Positions 16,605 through 24,889 of a DNA stretch of 64,000 nucleotides are shown piece after piece (the stretch's first letter is position 1; the number at the start of each line of letters is the position of its first letter). Made by a program: the position numbers and the translations under genes. The notes beneath the pieces are model-generated. The model was not told the DNA's origin and searched no databases. It saw only the letters and a program-made list of their open reading frames with translations. Source of the DNA: Aedoeadaptatus coli (GTDB taxonomy: Bacteria > Bacillota > Clostridia > Tissierellales > Peptoniphilaceae); the NCBI RefSeq assembly GCF_900343085.1, contig NZ_OPYI01000002.1:98919-162918 (forward strand), read 5' to 3'.

Positions 16605-16730
16605 TTATTCAGCTAATTCCGGCAAACCCAAGTTTTCCAAAACCACTTTAACGCGCGGTTGGATAACCTTCGGCACTTGCGCAAACGTCTTAAGACCACT
16701 CACGATCAAGCTTGCGTAGATGACGTCCAT
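16605..16730 (-). CDS. CD1375-like small phage protein (second copy), 41 aa
   Basis: ATG at 16730 preceded by AAGGGGGTG. Core IYASLIVSGLKTFAQVPK is the short family pattern shared with the neighbour at 16804-16917 (IYVSLILMGLKTIDEVP). The frame is open upstream to an ATG at 16817, which would add a 29-residue hydrophobic leader (MQKRKAFLGMALVTGAFF). Either a separate short protein, a fused long form, or both may be made. Function unknown; such genes sit between tail-fibre and lysis genes. Confidence 0.65.
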   Translation of the reverse strand: MDVIYASLIVSGLKTFAQVPKVIQPRVKVVLENLGLPELAE

Positions 16731-16803
16731 ACTTTCACCCCCTTTCACTAGATACTTAGATATAAAAAAAGCACCTGTAACAAGTGCCATACCTAGAAAT
16801 GCC

Positions 16804-16917
16804 TTACGCTTTTGCATCTTCCAACGCCTTTTTGGCTTGGTCTCGGATAATCGCCGGGACCTCGTCAATGGTCTTTAATCCCATCAAAATAAGCGAAACA
16901 TAAATTTTTACCATCAT
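16804..16917 (-). CDS. CD1375-like small phage protein (first copy), 37 aa
   Basis: ATG at 16917 (or 16914) to TAA at 16804. The sequence has the compact pattern IYVSLILMGLKTIDEVPA followed by an amphipathic helix, as in the short CD1375-like proteins found after tail genes in clostridial phages. It is paralogous to the next gene. Confidence 0.65.
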   Translation of the reverse strand: MMVKIYVSLILMGLKTIDEVPAIIRDQAKKALEDAKA

Positions 16918-16923
16918 AACCCC

Positions 16924-17256
16924 CTACTTATTTAGCTCTAACTCGTAGATCTCAGCTAAAGCCATCTTATTTTCAGCGTCTTTCTTTAGCATTTCTTCAT
17001 ACATACTTGTCATGCCAAGCATAAGCTCCGTTCTAGAAATACCCGGCTCTTTGTCGTCATCCTTCGGCTCCTCTTTCGGCGCACGCTCTTCATACAGCTT
17101 ACTGATTTTTTCGGCGACTTCCTGCGTTACTTCCACGGGATCGTCCTTCGTTCCCACTTTGCCGGTCACTTCCAGCACGATATCCTCCGCTAACTTTTCG
17201 TGGGGCGGAACCCACGAAATCCAACATTTATTTAGTTCGTCGTAATATTTATACAT
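16924..17256 (-). CDS. Hypothetical phage tail-region protein, 110 aa
   Basis: An acidic 110-residue protein, with a Lys/Glu/Pro/Asp-rich low-complexity middle (EERAPKEEPKDDDKEP) and a C-terminal helix. It is encoded immediately after the preceding gene (17257 end, 17256 start). No family recognised; the position suggests a tail-fibre accessory. Confidence 0.7.
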   Translation of the reverse strand: MYKYYDELNKCWISWVPPHEKLAEDIVLEVTGKVGTKDDPVEVTQEVAEKISKLYEERAPKEEPKDDDKEPGISRTELMLGMTSMYEEMLKKDAENKMALAEIYELELNK

Positions 17257-17496
17257 TTATGCCTCCACAATTTTAAATGCGATGCCGACAACTTGAGTTT
17301 TTTGAACACCGGAATTCGTGATTGTCGTATCTCCCCCAATAAGATGGCTCGTCTCCGTAGATAACTCACTATTACCTTCACACCACACAGTATGAGTTAG
17401 CGTGATTTTCCATAATTCAGATTCAGGTACACGAATCTCGCCGCGGTCTGGTATGCGCAAATTTATCGTTCGGTCAAACACCAATTTTTTTGTCAT
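17257..17496 (-). CDS. Hypothetical phage tail-region protein, 79 aa
   Basis: A 79-residue, beta-rich protein downstream of the tail fibre gene (10-bp gap) and immediately before the 110-aa gene. No family recognised; a small structural or fibre-associated protein is possible. Confidence 0.65.
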   Translation of the reverse strand: MTKKLVFDRTINLRIPDRGEIRVPESELWKITLTHTVWCEGNSELSTETSHLIGGDTTITNSGVQKTQVVGIAFKIVEA

Positions 17497-17506
17497 TTTT
17501 TCCTCC

Positions 17507-18226
17507 TTAACTCAATCCCAAAATCAGGGCATAGATATCGCTATTCATTTCTTCCATCAACTTCTTCAACAACGCATCCACCTCAGCTCGGGTGTACACA
17601 TCCACCGGCGCATGCGTTGATTGGCTGTGATCATAAGCGATCTTGCCTCTGTCGCCACGGTAGGCCGTTTTGCTGGTCTCGCCGAGGCCCAAGTGAGGGC
17701 TTTGGCTATGATCGTAAGCGATCTTCCCCCGGTCGCCACGATATGCCGTTGCGCGGGTCTCGCCGAGCTCAAGATGGGGGCTTTGGCTATGATCATAGGC
17801 TATCTTCCCGCGGTCACCTCGATAGGCGGTTTTATGTGTCTCCCCAAGATCCAGAGATGCGGAGATAATCTCATACTGCCGATCTACGGTGTCATAAAAA
17901 TACACCTTATTCGTCGCCTTGCTTAGGTAGAGCACGTTTCTTTCCCCAATGCTCGGGAAGTTTCCTCGTGCTTCATAGACCTGCACGAAATTGGTTATCT
18001 TCATCTTAGGCAGCTGATCTTCTTTAACTTTTCCCGACGGATCCAGATCCGCTTTTTTCTTCAGCAACTCTGTAAGGTCCACGCCCTGCGTGTCAAGCAG
18101 CGCGAGCGTGTTAGCAATGTTTTTCAGCGTTTTATCGAGGATCTCCGCATTGGCATTTAAATCCTCGATGAGTATAAAGTCGCTATCCTCAGGCATCTGG
18201 AGCTTGAGATGTTCAGTATGTCTCAT
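17507..18226 (-). CDS. Tail fibre protein with triple internal repeat
   Basis: A 239-residue protein. The N-terminus (MRHTEHLKLQMPEDSDF) resembles the baseplate-attachment start of Firmicutes tail fibres. Three near-identical repeats of about 27 residues with the core TAYRGDRGKIAYDHSQ follow (about residues 128-210), then a short C-terminal helix. This motif is common in phage fibres. It overlaps the upstream baseplate gene by 4 bp. No host-receptor domain is obvious in this short protein. Confidence 0.8.
   Translation of the reverse strand: MRHTEHLKLQMPEDSDFILIEDLNANAEILDKTLKNIANTLALLDTQGVDLTELLKKKADLDPSGKVKEDQLPKMKITNFVQVYEARGNFPSIGERNVLYLSKATNKVYFYDTVDRQYEIISASLDLGETHKTAYRGDRGKIAYDHSQSPHLELGETRATAYRGDRGKIAYDHSQSPHLGLGETSKTAYRGDRGKIAYDHSQSTHAPVDVYTRAEVDALLKKLMEEMNSDIYALILGLS
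17630..17852 (-). repeat. Three tandem repeats inside the tail fibre gene
   Basis: Three units of about 78-81 bp, each containing the coding for TAYRGDRGKIAYDHSQ, diverged mostly at third positions. Changes in unit number would lengthen or shorten the fibre in frame. Confidence 0.85.
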
Positions 18227-19065
18227 GCAATTCCGCCCTCCTTATAAATATTTATTTCTTTCCATGTCTTGTCCTTTACGTCCCCCCATCGATAGCGTTT
18301 CATAGATTCCCAAGGTGATTGCTTATAGGTAAATGTCCACGATAGATCGGCGGGCATTGAGCGACGCAACACCGCATCCAAACCCGTAAGATTATTAGGT
18401 AAGCCCCCCGAAGTAAACTCGATGACGAAGGTGTAGGGCACCGTCTTATGAGGATAGACCGCAACTGCGGCCTCATTATTATTACCGAAAGCACGACATA
18501 AAATTGCGATCGTCTCTTTGGTCACCTGCCGATGCGCCAGCATTTTTACTGCATGGATCTGTCTCCGCCGCTGCTCATACGACAAATTGGTATTAACTTC
18601 GATTCCAAGACGTAATTCCCACTGCGGCAGAATCTCGATGGCGCTATCCAGATCCAGGTTGCGATCGATGCGCGCCTTCTGCTCTTCTAGATAACGGAAA
18701 TACACATCCAGTGCGGCACATAGCGCTTTAAAGGTCGGATTGATCTTGTCGTACCAGGGAAGGTAGTACATGAGCATGTCGTAAAAGTTCGTCGTCGACA
18801 CGAAGATGGCTACGCTCATTTCCGTCTCTTCGGCAAGGACGAAGGGCCGGCGTAAGTGCTCTGTCACATAAGCCCACAGCGCCATTTCCGTTTCCGTGGA
18901 GACGGTCATCTTGCCCCGGTCTACTCGCGTGCCGTAAGTGGTTAGGTCTGTGCCCGTCGTCGGCTGCGTAAGGGCAAAGACATTCCACGCGTCATTTTCG
19001 TGGGACTGCCAGCTTTTATTTTTCTGCAGCTGCCACGTCGATCGGAGATCTCTATCGCGAGTCAT
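18223..19065 (-). CDS. Baseplate/tail protein of the YmfQ (XkdU, DUF2313) type with N-terminal extension
   Basis: A 280-residue protein. Residues about 95-275 match the YmfQ pattern (LPWYDKINPTFKALCAALD, LGIEVNTNLSYEQRRRQI, then ITKETI-like and FVIEF). The first 95 residues are an extra domain not found in the usual 190-residue YmfQ. It follows the baseplate J and 114-aa genes, as xkdU follows xkdT in PBSX. Confidence 0.8.
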   Translation of the reverse strand: MTRDRDLRSTWQLQKNKSWQSHENDAWNVFALTQPTTGTDLTTYGTRVDRGKMTVSTETEMALWAYVTEHLRRPFVLAEETEMSVAIFVSTTNFYDMLMYYLPWYDKINPTFKALCAALDVYFRYLEEQKARIDRNLDLDSAIEILPQWELRLGIEVNTNLSYEQRRRQIHAVKMLAHRQVTKETIAILCRAFGNNNEAAVAVYPHKTVPYTFVIEFTSGGLPNNLTGLDAVLRRSMPADLSWTFTYKQSPWESMKRYRWGDVKDKTWKEINIYKEGGIA

Positions 19066-19066
19066 A

Positions 19067-19411
19067 CTATCGCAGCCTTACGACGAGGTAGCCATTAGGG
19101 ATTTTATATTGGGAGGCGACTCCGATGGTCTTGACGACTTCCGGAGTGCCTTCCCACACCTTGGTGCCCCCTGTCTTTTGATCGTAGAGCGCGATCTTTC
19201 GTATATCGCCCCATGACCCGGTGGCGATGGGAAATTCGATGCTCTCGGCATTTTGCACTTGCCCGCCTGCCGGCATTTCAAATTTCACCGGCACGCGCTC
19301 GTAGGCCGCACCCGATACCTCTTCCACGTCTCCGAGGCCGACATAGATTTGTCTATCGATAAGGCTCGTCTGTAGCACGCGGTTCTTTTCAATTTCTGTC
19401 ATGTTATTCAT
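19067..19411 (-). CDS. Phage baseplate-region protein, 114 aa
   Basis: A 114-residue beta-rich protein (VPVKFEMPAGGQVQNA, FPIATGSWGDIRKIALYD). This GxWGxIxxxALYD pattern is found in phage tail proteins placed between baseplate J and YmfQ genes. The ATG overlaps the baseplate J stop by 4 bp. Exact role unknown. Confidence 0.7.
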   Translation of the reverse strand: MNNMTEIEKNRVLQTSLIDRQIYVGLGDVEEVSGAAYERVPVKFEMPAGGQVQNAESIEFPIATGSWGDIRKIALYDQKTGGTKVWEGTPEVVKTIGVASQYKIPNGYLVVRLR

Positions 19412-20484
19412 TTAAAGCTCACCTCCAAATCCCCGATGGTCGGGATCTCATCTTCCGCAAGTTTGACATTGTCCTGTTGTCCGTCCAGGGTCAGATCCTC
19501 GTAGTCCGCCACCCTGTTCAGGTCGATGATGGCCTTTCCTATTTTGGCGTGGCTCACGAAGTCTTGCCGGAAGGATATCTGAAATAGGTAGTCATCGATG
19601 GCTTTCCTTATTTCGGAAGTAACTGAATCCTTATCCACCCCCGGCTTGACGGCAACGGCAACGCTAATCTTAATCGCTTTTTCCTTTGCACTTTCCAGGA
19701 TCAATTTTTCAGGGCGTATAGGTGCCTCTTCCAGGATGTGCGCCCTAAGACCTTCAAGGCTTCGCCCCTCGACGACAGATCGATCCTGCGATACTACAAC
19801 GACACGCACCTTCCCGGAGCCGGGGCCTTCCCATTCCCGGAAGACTTTTGCATCCCAAATGCCCGGATACTCTGTCGCCCATAGTTTATAGTGGGCAGGA
19901 TTGCCGCCCTTCGGCGGGTTGAGATTCCGCTCATAGTAGCGCTCGAGCAATTCTGCATCCGTTTCTTCGTCATAGCCTCCCTCAAGTGGCGCGAGGTTTG
20001 TCACTTCGGTCACGCCCTCGATGCGCGGCTTAATCTTCGTAATCTGACCCGCCAGTACATTCCCGGCGGGCCCCGCCTCATCGGCTTCCACTTCGATTCT
20101 CACGATCCCTTCATCCGGTATCGTCGCTGCAGACAAGCCGTAGAAAAGGCGATCCTCGGCGAAAAAGGCCGTAAGCTCGGGGATCTCTGTCCCCGGTGCG
20201 CCTGTGATCTGTACATAGCCTGAGGCGAAGGTGGCGGGCTTTCTCAGCGTGCCGTTAATCTGTTCCGCTCGCTTCGTCAGTTCATCGCCCGACAGATTGT
20301 CCACGTCGAATTTTCGCTCCAATTCAATCAGCTGCCGCTGTCCTTCCTCGAAGATTACGCCGGCGGCGGAAAGAATATCGTAGCTGAAGCTGTTGGGGGA
20401 TTTGTCTTCCGTGTTTGCAAGGTTATTCAGCATGATCGACAGGATCTGCTCATGCGTTCGTTCATCAATCAATTTTCTCACCAC
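19408..20484 (-). CDS. Baseplate J-like protein (XkdT)
   Basis: A 358-residue baseplate wedge protein of the Mu gp47/PBSX XkdT family. Conserved features include ASGYVQITGAPGTEIP near residue 90, the EGGYDEETDAELLERY region, NPPKGGNPAHYKLWATEYPG and a C-terminal beta domain. It overlaps the DUF2634 gene by 7 bp. Its presence marks a contractile-tail baseplate. Confidence 0.95.
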   Translation of the reverse strand: MVRKLIDERTHEQILSIMLNNLANTEDKSPNSFSYDILSAAGVIFEEGQRQLIELERKFDVDNLSGDELTKRAEQINGTLRKPATFASGYVQITGAPGTEIPELTAFFAEDRLFYGLSAATIPDEGIVRIEVEADEAGPAGNVLAGQITKIKPRIEGVTEVTNLAPLEGGYDEETDAELLERYYERNLNPPKGGNPAHYKLWATEYPGIWDAKVFREWEGPGSGKVRVVVVSQDRSVVEGRSLEGLRAHILEEAPIRPEKLILESAKEKAIKISVAVAVKPGVDKDSVTSEIRKAIDDYLFQISFRQDFVSHAKIGKAIIDLNRVADYEDLTLDGQQDNVKLAEDEIPTIGDLEVSFK

Positions 20485-20930
20485 CTTCCTATAGGCATGC
20501 CCGGCACTTCGAGAGTGCCGTATATGGTCTTAGCGACGAAGGATATAGTTAGCAGGCCGTCGTCAAAGTCGATCTTTATATCGGATAAACCCTCAATATA
20601 ATCGCCCAGCGCACGCTCGATGGCTTCACGGGTGTACCGCTCCGCTTCGGAGTTGATGTATCCCTGCGTGTAGGCCTTCCCGATCAGCGTTTCAAGTTCA
20701 TGGCCGTAGGACCAGGGGAAGACGACCCACCGATAACGCTCACTCATAAAGAGCTTCCACAGCTTTATCTTTATGGCAGGGTTGCCGTAGACCTTATAGA
20801 CGTGGCCACTGCCGTCCCGTCTAAAGCGGGCGGATGACATATCGTAGTCGTATTCCTCGGCGATGGGCATTTCCTTGACGTCTTCCGGCCGCACTTTCTG
20901 AGGGTCCGTAAATGGGTAGAAGCTCGCCAT
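20478..20930 (-). CDS. DUF2634 baseplate protein (XkdS-like)
   Basis: About 150 residues from ATG 20930 (AAGGAG 8 bp upstream); an in-frame GTG at 20939 is an alternative. The YRWVVFPWSYGHELETLIG segment and the acidic C-terminal DDGLLTISF are typical of XkdS/gp25-like proteins that form part of the baseplate wedge. Gene order XkdR-S-T is kept. Confidence 0.88.
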   Translation of the reverse strand: MASFYPFTDPQKVRPEDVKEMPIAEEYDYDMSSARFRRDGSGHVYKVYGNPAIKIKLWKLFMSERYRWVVFPWSYGHELETLIGKAYTQGYINSEAERYTREAIERALGDYIEGLSDIKIDFDDGLLTISFVAKTIYGTLEVPGMPIGRW

Positions 20931-21316
20931 TATGACCACTCCTTAATCCGATAAAGTACATATAGTGTCTGCTTATCCTTACTCTGTACGGCAGCGACCT
21001 TATCCCCCGGCTTCAAATCATCCTTAAATATAATTTTTGCGCGGATAAAGCCGCCCGCCACGTGACCGTCGCCGCGGGAATCCGATCCCGACATAGGCGC
21101 CGTAGGTATCTCGATCTCCCGCTCATGGCCTTTCGTATAGTATTCGTTTATCTTTATTCGCTCTTTCTTGTATTGGATATCCCGAAGCTGCACCACCATT
21201 TCAGGCGGCGGAGCGATGACGGTGGCCGTCTCAATATAGGGGAGACGCGCCATGTCACTGTTCGGGTTAAAGAGATCCACGATCCGTGCTGCAGGGTCGT
21301 CTTTATTCTTTGACAT
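20930..21316 (-). CDS. DUF2577 tail protein (XkdR-like)
   Basis: A 128-residue protein from ATG 21316, which has AAGGAGGT 5 bp upstream; the frame is open further upstream over the XkdQ gene, but those residues look like shadow coding. The OB-fold-like segment GDKVAAVQSKDKQTLYVLYRI is family-typical. It lies between the hub protein XkdQ and XkdS. Confidence 0.85.
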   Translation of the reverse strand: MSKNKDDPAARIVDLFNPNSDMARLPYIETATVIAPPPEMVVQLRDIQYKKERIKINEYYTKGHEREIEIPTAPMSGSDSRGDGHVAGGFIRAKIIFKDDLKPGDKVAAVQSKDKQTLYVLYRIKEWS

Positions 21317-21326
21317 ACATACCTCC

Positions 21327-22706
21327 TTAAGTTCCTTTGTAGCGATACGCTTTTTTGAATCTCCGGCCAGTCCCTTTCGTAATTGCCACACCTGAGTAGC
21401 CGATGACGCTCTTACTGTGGCCGCCCGACTCCAGAATCTTTCCATCGTAGTATTGCAGTGCGCAGTGACCTTCATGCCACAGCACGTCCCCCGGCTGTCG
21501 TTGGTCCCAAGGGATTTCTACCAGATTAAATTGACTCGGATCGCGTCGCACTTCAGCCGAGGTGAGGCGGCCCGGAATATTCATCCCCGCCTGCGTATAG
21601 CACCAGTCCACGAAGCCCGTACAATCCATACCTGAGCCTGGCGAGTTGCCGCCCCGTTGATACTTCGTTCCGATAAGCTTTTCTCCGATCTTCAGGGCAC
21701 GGGACCTCGCCGAGCCGTCGCCGGCGGAGAAAGATCCAGCTGCACCTTTCTCGTTTCCTTGGGCGGACTGTTCGGAAGTGTCGATATCTTCCATGGTGTT
21801 TTCGTAGGAGAGCTTTAATTCCGTCACGTGGTAATTATTGGCGAAGGTATGCGTATCTCCGTCTATATAAAACTTGCCCTGTAAGCCCGTAAAAGGCTCA
21901 TGAACGATTACCGCATTGCCAGTGATTAGGTCATAATCTCCGAGGACGCGAACGCTGGCTTCCCGTTCCAAGCCCTTCAGGATCCCCTTCGCCCGAGTAG
22001 CCGGATCTTCGCCTTCTTCTTGCCGGTAGAACTTCGTCATGCCCTTGCCTTCGCCTGTCACCCGTCCAATCTCGTCGCCGTTGGTGTTGAACATTTTCAC
22101 CGTCGATACGAGATTCTCTCCGGATTCCGAGTAAGAGGCATTGAGCAGATTCGCCTTGCCGTCGAGCTCATACTTCGCCACAATCTTTCCGCGTTCCCGA
22201 ATGGCAACCGCATCACCCTCCATGCGGATGATGTAAGGTATGCCAGTTGCTTCTTCCTGCATCTTGTAGCAGATCAACACGATTTCATAGGGGCTTTTAA
22301 TATCAAAGATTCTATTTACCGTACCGCCCCGTGCAATCGTGCCACAGCGAAGCCCACAGTCACCGAAGACTTGTCTCGCAACCTGCTCGATAGGTTTGTT
22401 TTCAAAGGTGTAAGAGGTTTCCGACTGATTCGTTCGAAAGAGACGATCCACAGCCGTTACCTTCATAGTATTCGAGTCGACGGATTTATCTTTGTATAGG
22501 ATTTCCCCATCAAAGATCTGCTTCCCGTCGTCGTCAAAGAAAAGGCAGTTTCCTCCGACAGGAACAGTCGGCTTCGGAAGGTTCTTATCCGTTCCGGATA
22601 CCACCAGATCAAATTCCAGCTTTCTTGCGGCTTGTCCTTTCTCTCCGCTCCACCTGGCGGAGGTATAAAACCGCGAAAGGTCTTCCGTGTTAATTACTAG
22701 TCGCAT
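21327..22706 (-). CDS. Tail hub protein XkdQ/YqbQ fused to an NlpC/P60 peptidase
   Basis: A 459-residue protein. Residues about 1-320 match the XkdQ/YqbQ family (gp27-like tail hub). A Ser/Gly/Ala linker leads to a C-terminal NlpC/P60 domain (about 335-455) with the catalytic cysteine in GMDCTGFVDWCY and the histidine in EGHCALQYY. It probably cuts the stem peptide during DNA entry. In PBSX xkdQ has no such domain. Confidence 0.92.
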   Translation of the reverse strand: MRLVINTEDLSRFYTSARWSGEKGQAARKLEFDLVVSGTDKNLPKPTVPVGGNCLFFDDDGKQIFDGEILYKDKSVDSNTMKVTAVDRLFRTNQSETSYTFENKPIEQVARQVFGDCGLRCGTIARGGTVNRIFDIKSPYEIVLICYKMQEEATGIPYIIRMEGDAVAIRERGKIVAKYELDGKANLLNASYSESGENLVSTVKMFNTNGDEIGRVTGEGKGMTKFYRQEEGEDPATRAKGILKGLEREASVRVLGDYDLITGNAVIVHEPFTGLQGKFYIDGDTHTFANNYHVTELKLSYENTMEDIDTSEQSAQGNEKGAAGSFSAGDGSARSRALKIGEKLIGTKYQRGGNSPGSGMDCTGFVDWCYTQAGMNIPGRLTSAEVRRDPSQFNLVEIPWDQRQPGDVLWHEGHCALQYYDGKILESGGHSKSVIGYSGVAITKGTGRRFKKAYRYKGT

Positions 22707-22711
22707 AATGA

Positions 22712-23752
22712 TCAGTCCAAAATATAAATCGTGTAGCTTTTCTTGCGTCCGAATTTAGATGCCGTTTTCTTGTTAGGTAAGAGCACGTCGATCTTGTTCC
22801 CTTTAATGGCGCCGCCACAGTCATCGGCGATAAACACGCCGCCGAAGGGCGAGTCTCTAAATTCGGGGATATAGACCTTCGTTCCGTAAGGGATCACCTT
22901 TGGATCCACAGCGATATACTTGTACGGCGTCAGCGGGTTTCCCCTTGCTGTCTTATTCCCGCCGCCATTTTCCTTAGGTGACGGGGTGTAGGCGGTAGCA
23001 TTGACCACCATGGGCTTGGCCTTGCCGGATAAGATAAGATCTTTCGCCGGCTTTCCTTCGATCGTTGTCGCACCCGAAAGCTTGTCGAATGTGCCCTTAG
23101 GCTGCAGTACGATCTTCTTATTGTAGGCTTCCTTCGCCTTTTTTAATTCTTTCGGGTCGGCCCTTAGGGCTTCGAGGGCTTTATCCAAGAGCTTGTAGTT
23201 CTCGCCCTCCCCCGTCAGTGCTTTGGCCTTCGCCCATTTCGTCTCATAGAGTTCCTTCGCCGTTTTTACTCCCTGTTCGTGCTTAGCATCTTCCAGCCAC
23301 TTGTACCACTCAGCGACTGTTCGCTTTTCGATAGGGATGGAATATTCTGTTCGCTCTGTCTCTACATACTCTTTTAGCTCCAGCGTGTAATATCGATCCC
23401 CGGTTCCGTCTTTTTCCGCCGGCGAAAAGCCGGTGATGAGGACGGCGAAGTTATAAGGCGTCTCTGTGATAATCAGCCTTAACGGCTTTTCCGCCTCTTC
23501 CCATTCTTTGAGCTTTCGCACGTAGTAATCAGGGTCTTCCACTTCCGCACCTTCAAATTCCACGAAGTCGTATCGTTGGGCGGGAAAGAAGCTGTCAAAG
23601 GACGCTTCCCGAAGACCGGGCTTCCCCGCCAGGTTGACACCACCTTTTTCGTTGGTCGATGTCTCCTGGTTATTGTTCCGGTACTGCACACTAAACGTCG
23701 GCGTGATAGGTAGGCGCAATCTGTCGTCATCGAGTGTAAGCCATGTCTCCAT
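22712..23752 (-). CDS. XkdP-like tail protein with C-terminal 3D domain
   Basis: A 346-residue protein. The N-terminal about 120 residues are an XkdP-type tail domain (METWLTLDDDRLRLPITP, SFDSFFPAQRYDFVEFEG), followed by a Lys/Ala-rich helical region shared almost word for word with the next gene. Its C-terminus is a 3D domain (about 248-346; VNATAYTPSP, DDCGGAIKGNKIDV) as in Rpf/YabE-type lytic transglycosylases. It lacks the LysM usual in XkdP. Confidence 0.88.
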   Translation of the reverse strand: METWLTLDDDRLRLPITPTFSVQYRNNNQETSTNEKGGVNLAGKPGLREASFDSFFPAQRYDFVEFEGAEVEDPDYYVRKLKEWEEAEKPLRLIITETPYNFAVLITGFSPAEKDGTGDRYYTLELKEYVETERTEYSIPIEKRTVAEWYKWLEDAKHEQGVKTAKELYETKWAKAKALTGEGENYKLLDKALEALRADPKELKKAKEAYNKKIVLQPKGTFDKLSGATTIEGKPAKDLILSGKAKPMVVNATAYTPSPKENGGGNKTARGNPLTPYKYIAVDPKVIPYGTKVYIPEFRDSPFGGVFIADDCGGAIKGNKIDVLLPNKKTASKFGRKKSYTIYILD

Positions 23753-23761
23753 ATTGCCCTC

Positions 23762-24889
23762 CTAAACATAATTGCGGGGATTAACCGGCACGCCGTTTCG
23801 ATGCACTTCAAAATGCAAATGCGCCCCGGTTCCCACGCCTGTATTTCCTACGCCCCCGATACGCTGACCTTGCCTTACGGCTTGGCCGACGCGTACTTCG
23901 ATGGTGCTTAAGTGTTGGTATAACGTTTGAATTCCGTTCCCATGATCGACGATGATGTAGTTCCCCCTGCCGCCGTTAAAGCCGGTCTGAGTCTTGACGA
24001 CACGTCCTGACATGGCGGCCATGGCCGGGGAACCTTTAGGCGCACCGATATCGATGCCCTTGTGGTTTTTCGATGCTCCTTTCGTCGGGCGCCGCCTCGG
24101 GCCAAAGCCGGAAGTTTGGCTTCGACTGGTACTCGGCCACATCATTTTTTCGCCACTTGAAGATACGGGCCCGCCTGCCAGAGCAGGATCGGCGCTTCCC
24201 ATCATCCCGTCGTCAGAATTTGGCTTAGCCATTGGCTGGAGTTTAATCTTTCGATTGTACGCCTCCGCAGCCTTTTTCGCTTCCTTGGGCTTCGCTTTAA
24301 GTGCCGCCAGGGCCTTGTCGAGGATTTTGTAATTCTCCCCTTCCCCCGTCAGCGCTTTAGCCTTCGCCCATTTCGTCTCATAGAGCTCCTTCTCCGTCTT
24401 CACACCGGCTTCAATCTTTGCCTGTTCCACCCACCGGTACCATTCGGCGACGGTGCGTTCCTTGATGGGTATGGAATACTCATCTATTTCAAGCCTTACA
24501 TACTCTTTCAGTTCGAGGGTATAAGCCACGTCGCCCGATCCGTCGGGCTCTCCGGCGCTAAAGGCGTTGATGAGCACCTCAAAATTATGGGGCGTTTCCG
24601 TAAGGATCAGCCGAAGCGGATCTCCCGTACGGGCCCACTCCTCGATCTTTCGAACATAATAATAGGGATCGTCAAAATTGACGTCCCCGAAGTCGACGAA
24701 GTCATGAGGCTGTGCAGGAAAGAAACTGTCAAAAGTCGCTTCTCTCAGCCCACGCTTGCCTATCAAGTGAATCGAACTCAACTCATGCAGGTACTCTTCA
24801 CTATGCTGCATCGGATGAGGGATATCGTATAGAGGCGTAATCGGTAAGCGCATACGCTCGTCTTTGTAAGTCAGCCACGCCTCCATCAT
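23762..24889 (-). CDS. XkdP-like tail protein with C-terminal M23 endopeptidase
   Basis: A 375-residue paralogue of the 22712-23752 protein: same N-terminal tail domain and helical middle (AKALTGEGENYK, ELYETKWAKAKAL). The C-terminus is instead an M23 peptidase (about 270-375) with the zinc motifs HKGIDIG and GAHLHFEVH. It probably acts on wall cross-bridges at the tail tip. The two genes look like a tandem duplication followed by exchange of the enzymatic end. Confidence 0.92.
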   Translation of the reverse strand: MMEAWLTYKDERMRLPITPLYDIPHPMQHSEEYLHELSSIHLIGKRGLREATFDSFFPAQPHDFVDFGDVNFDDPYYYVRKIEEWARTGDPLRLILTETPHNFEVLINAFSAGEPDGSGDVAYTLELKEYVRLEIDEYSIPIKERTVAEWYRWVEQAKIEAGVKTEKELYETKWAKAKALTGEGENYKILDKALAALKAKPKEAKKAAEAYNRKIKLQPMAKPNSDDGMMGSADPALAGGPVSSSGEKMMWPSTSRSQTSGFGPRRRPTKGASKNHKGIDIGAPKGSPAMAAMSGRVVKTQTGFNGGRGNYIIVDHGNGIQTLYQHLSTIEVRVGQAVRQGQRIGGVGNTGVGTGAHLHFEVHRNGVPVNPRNYV

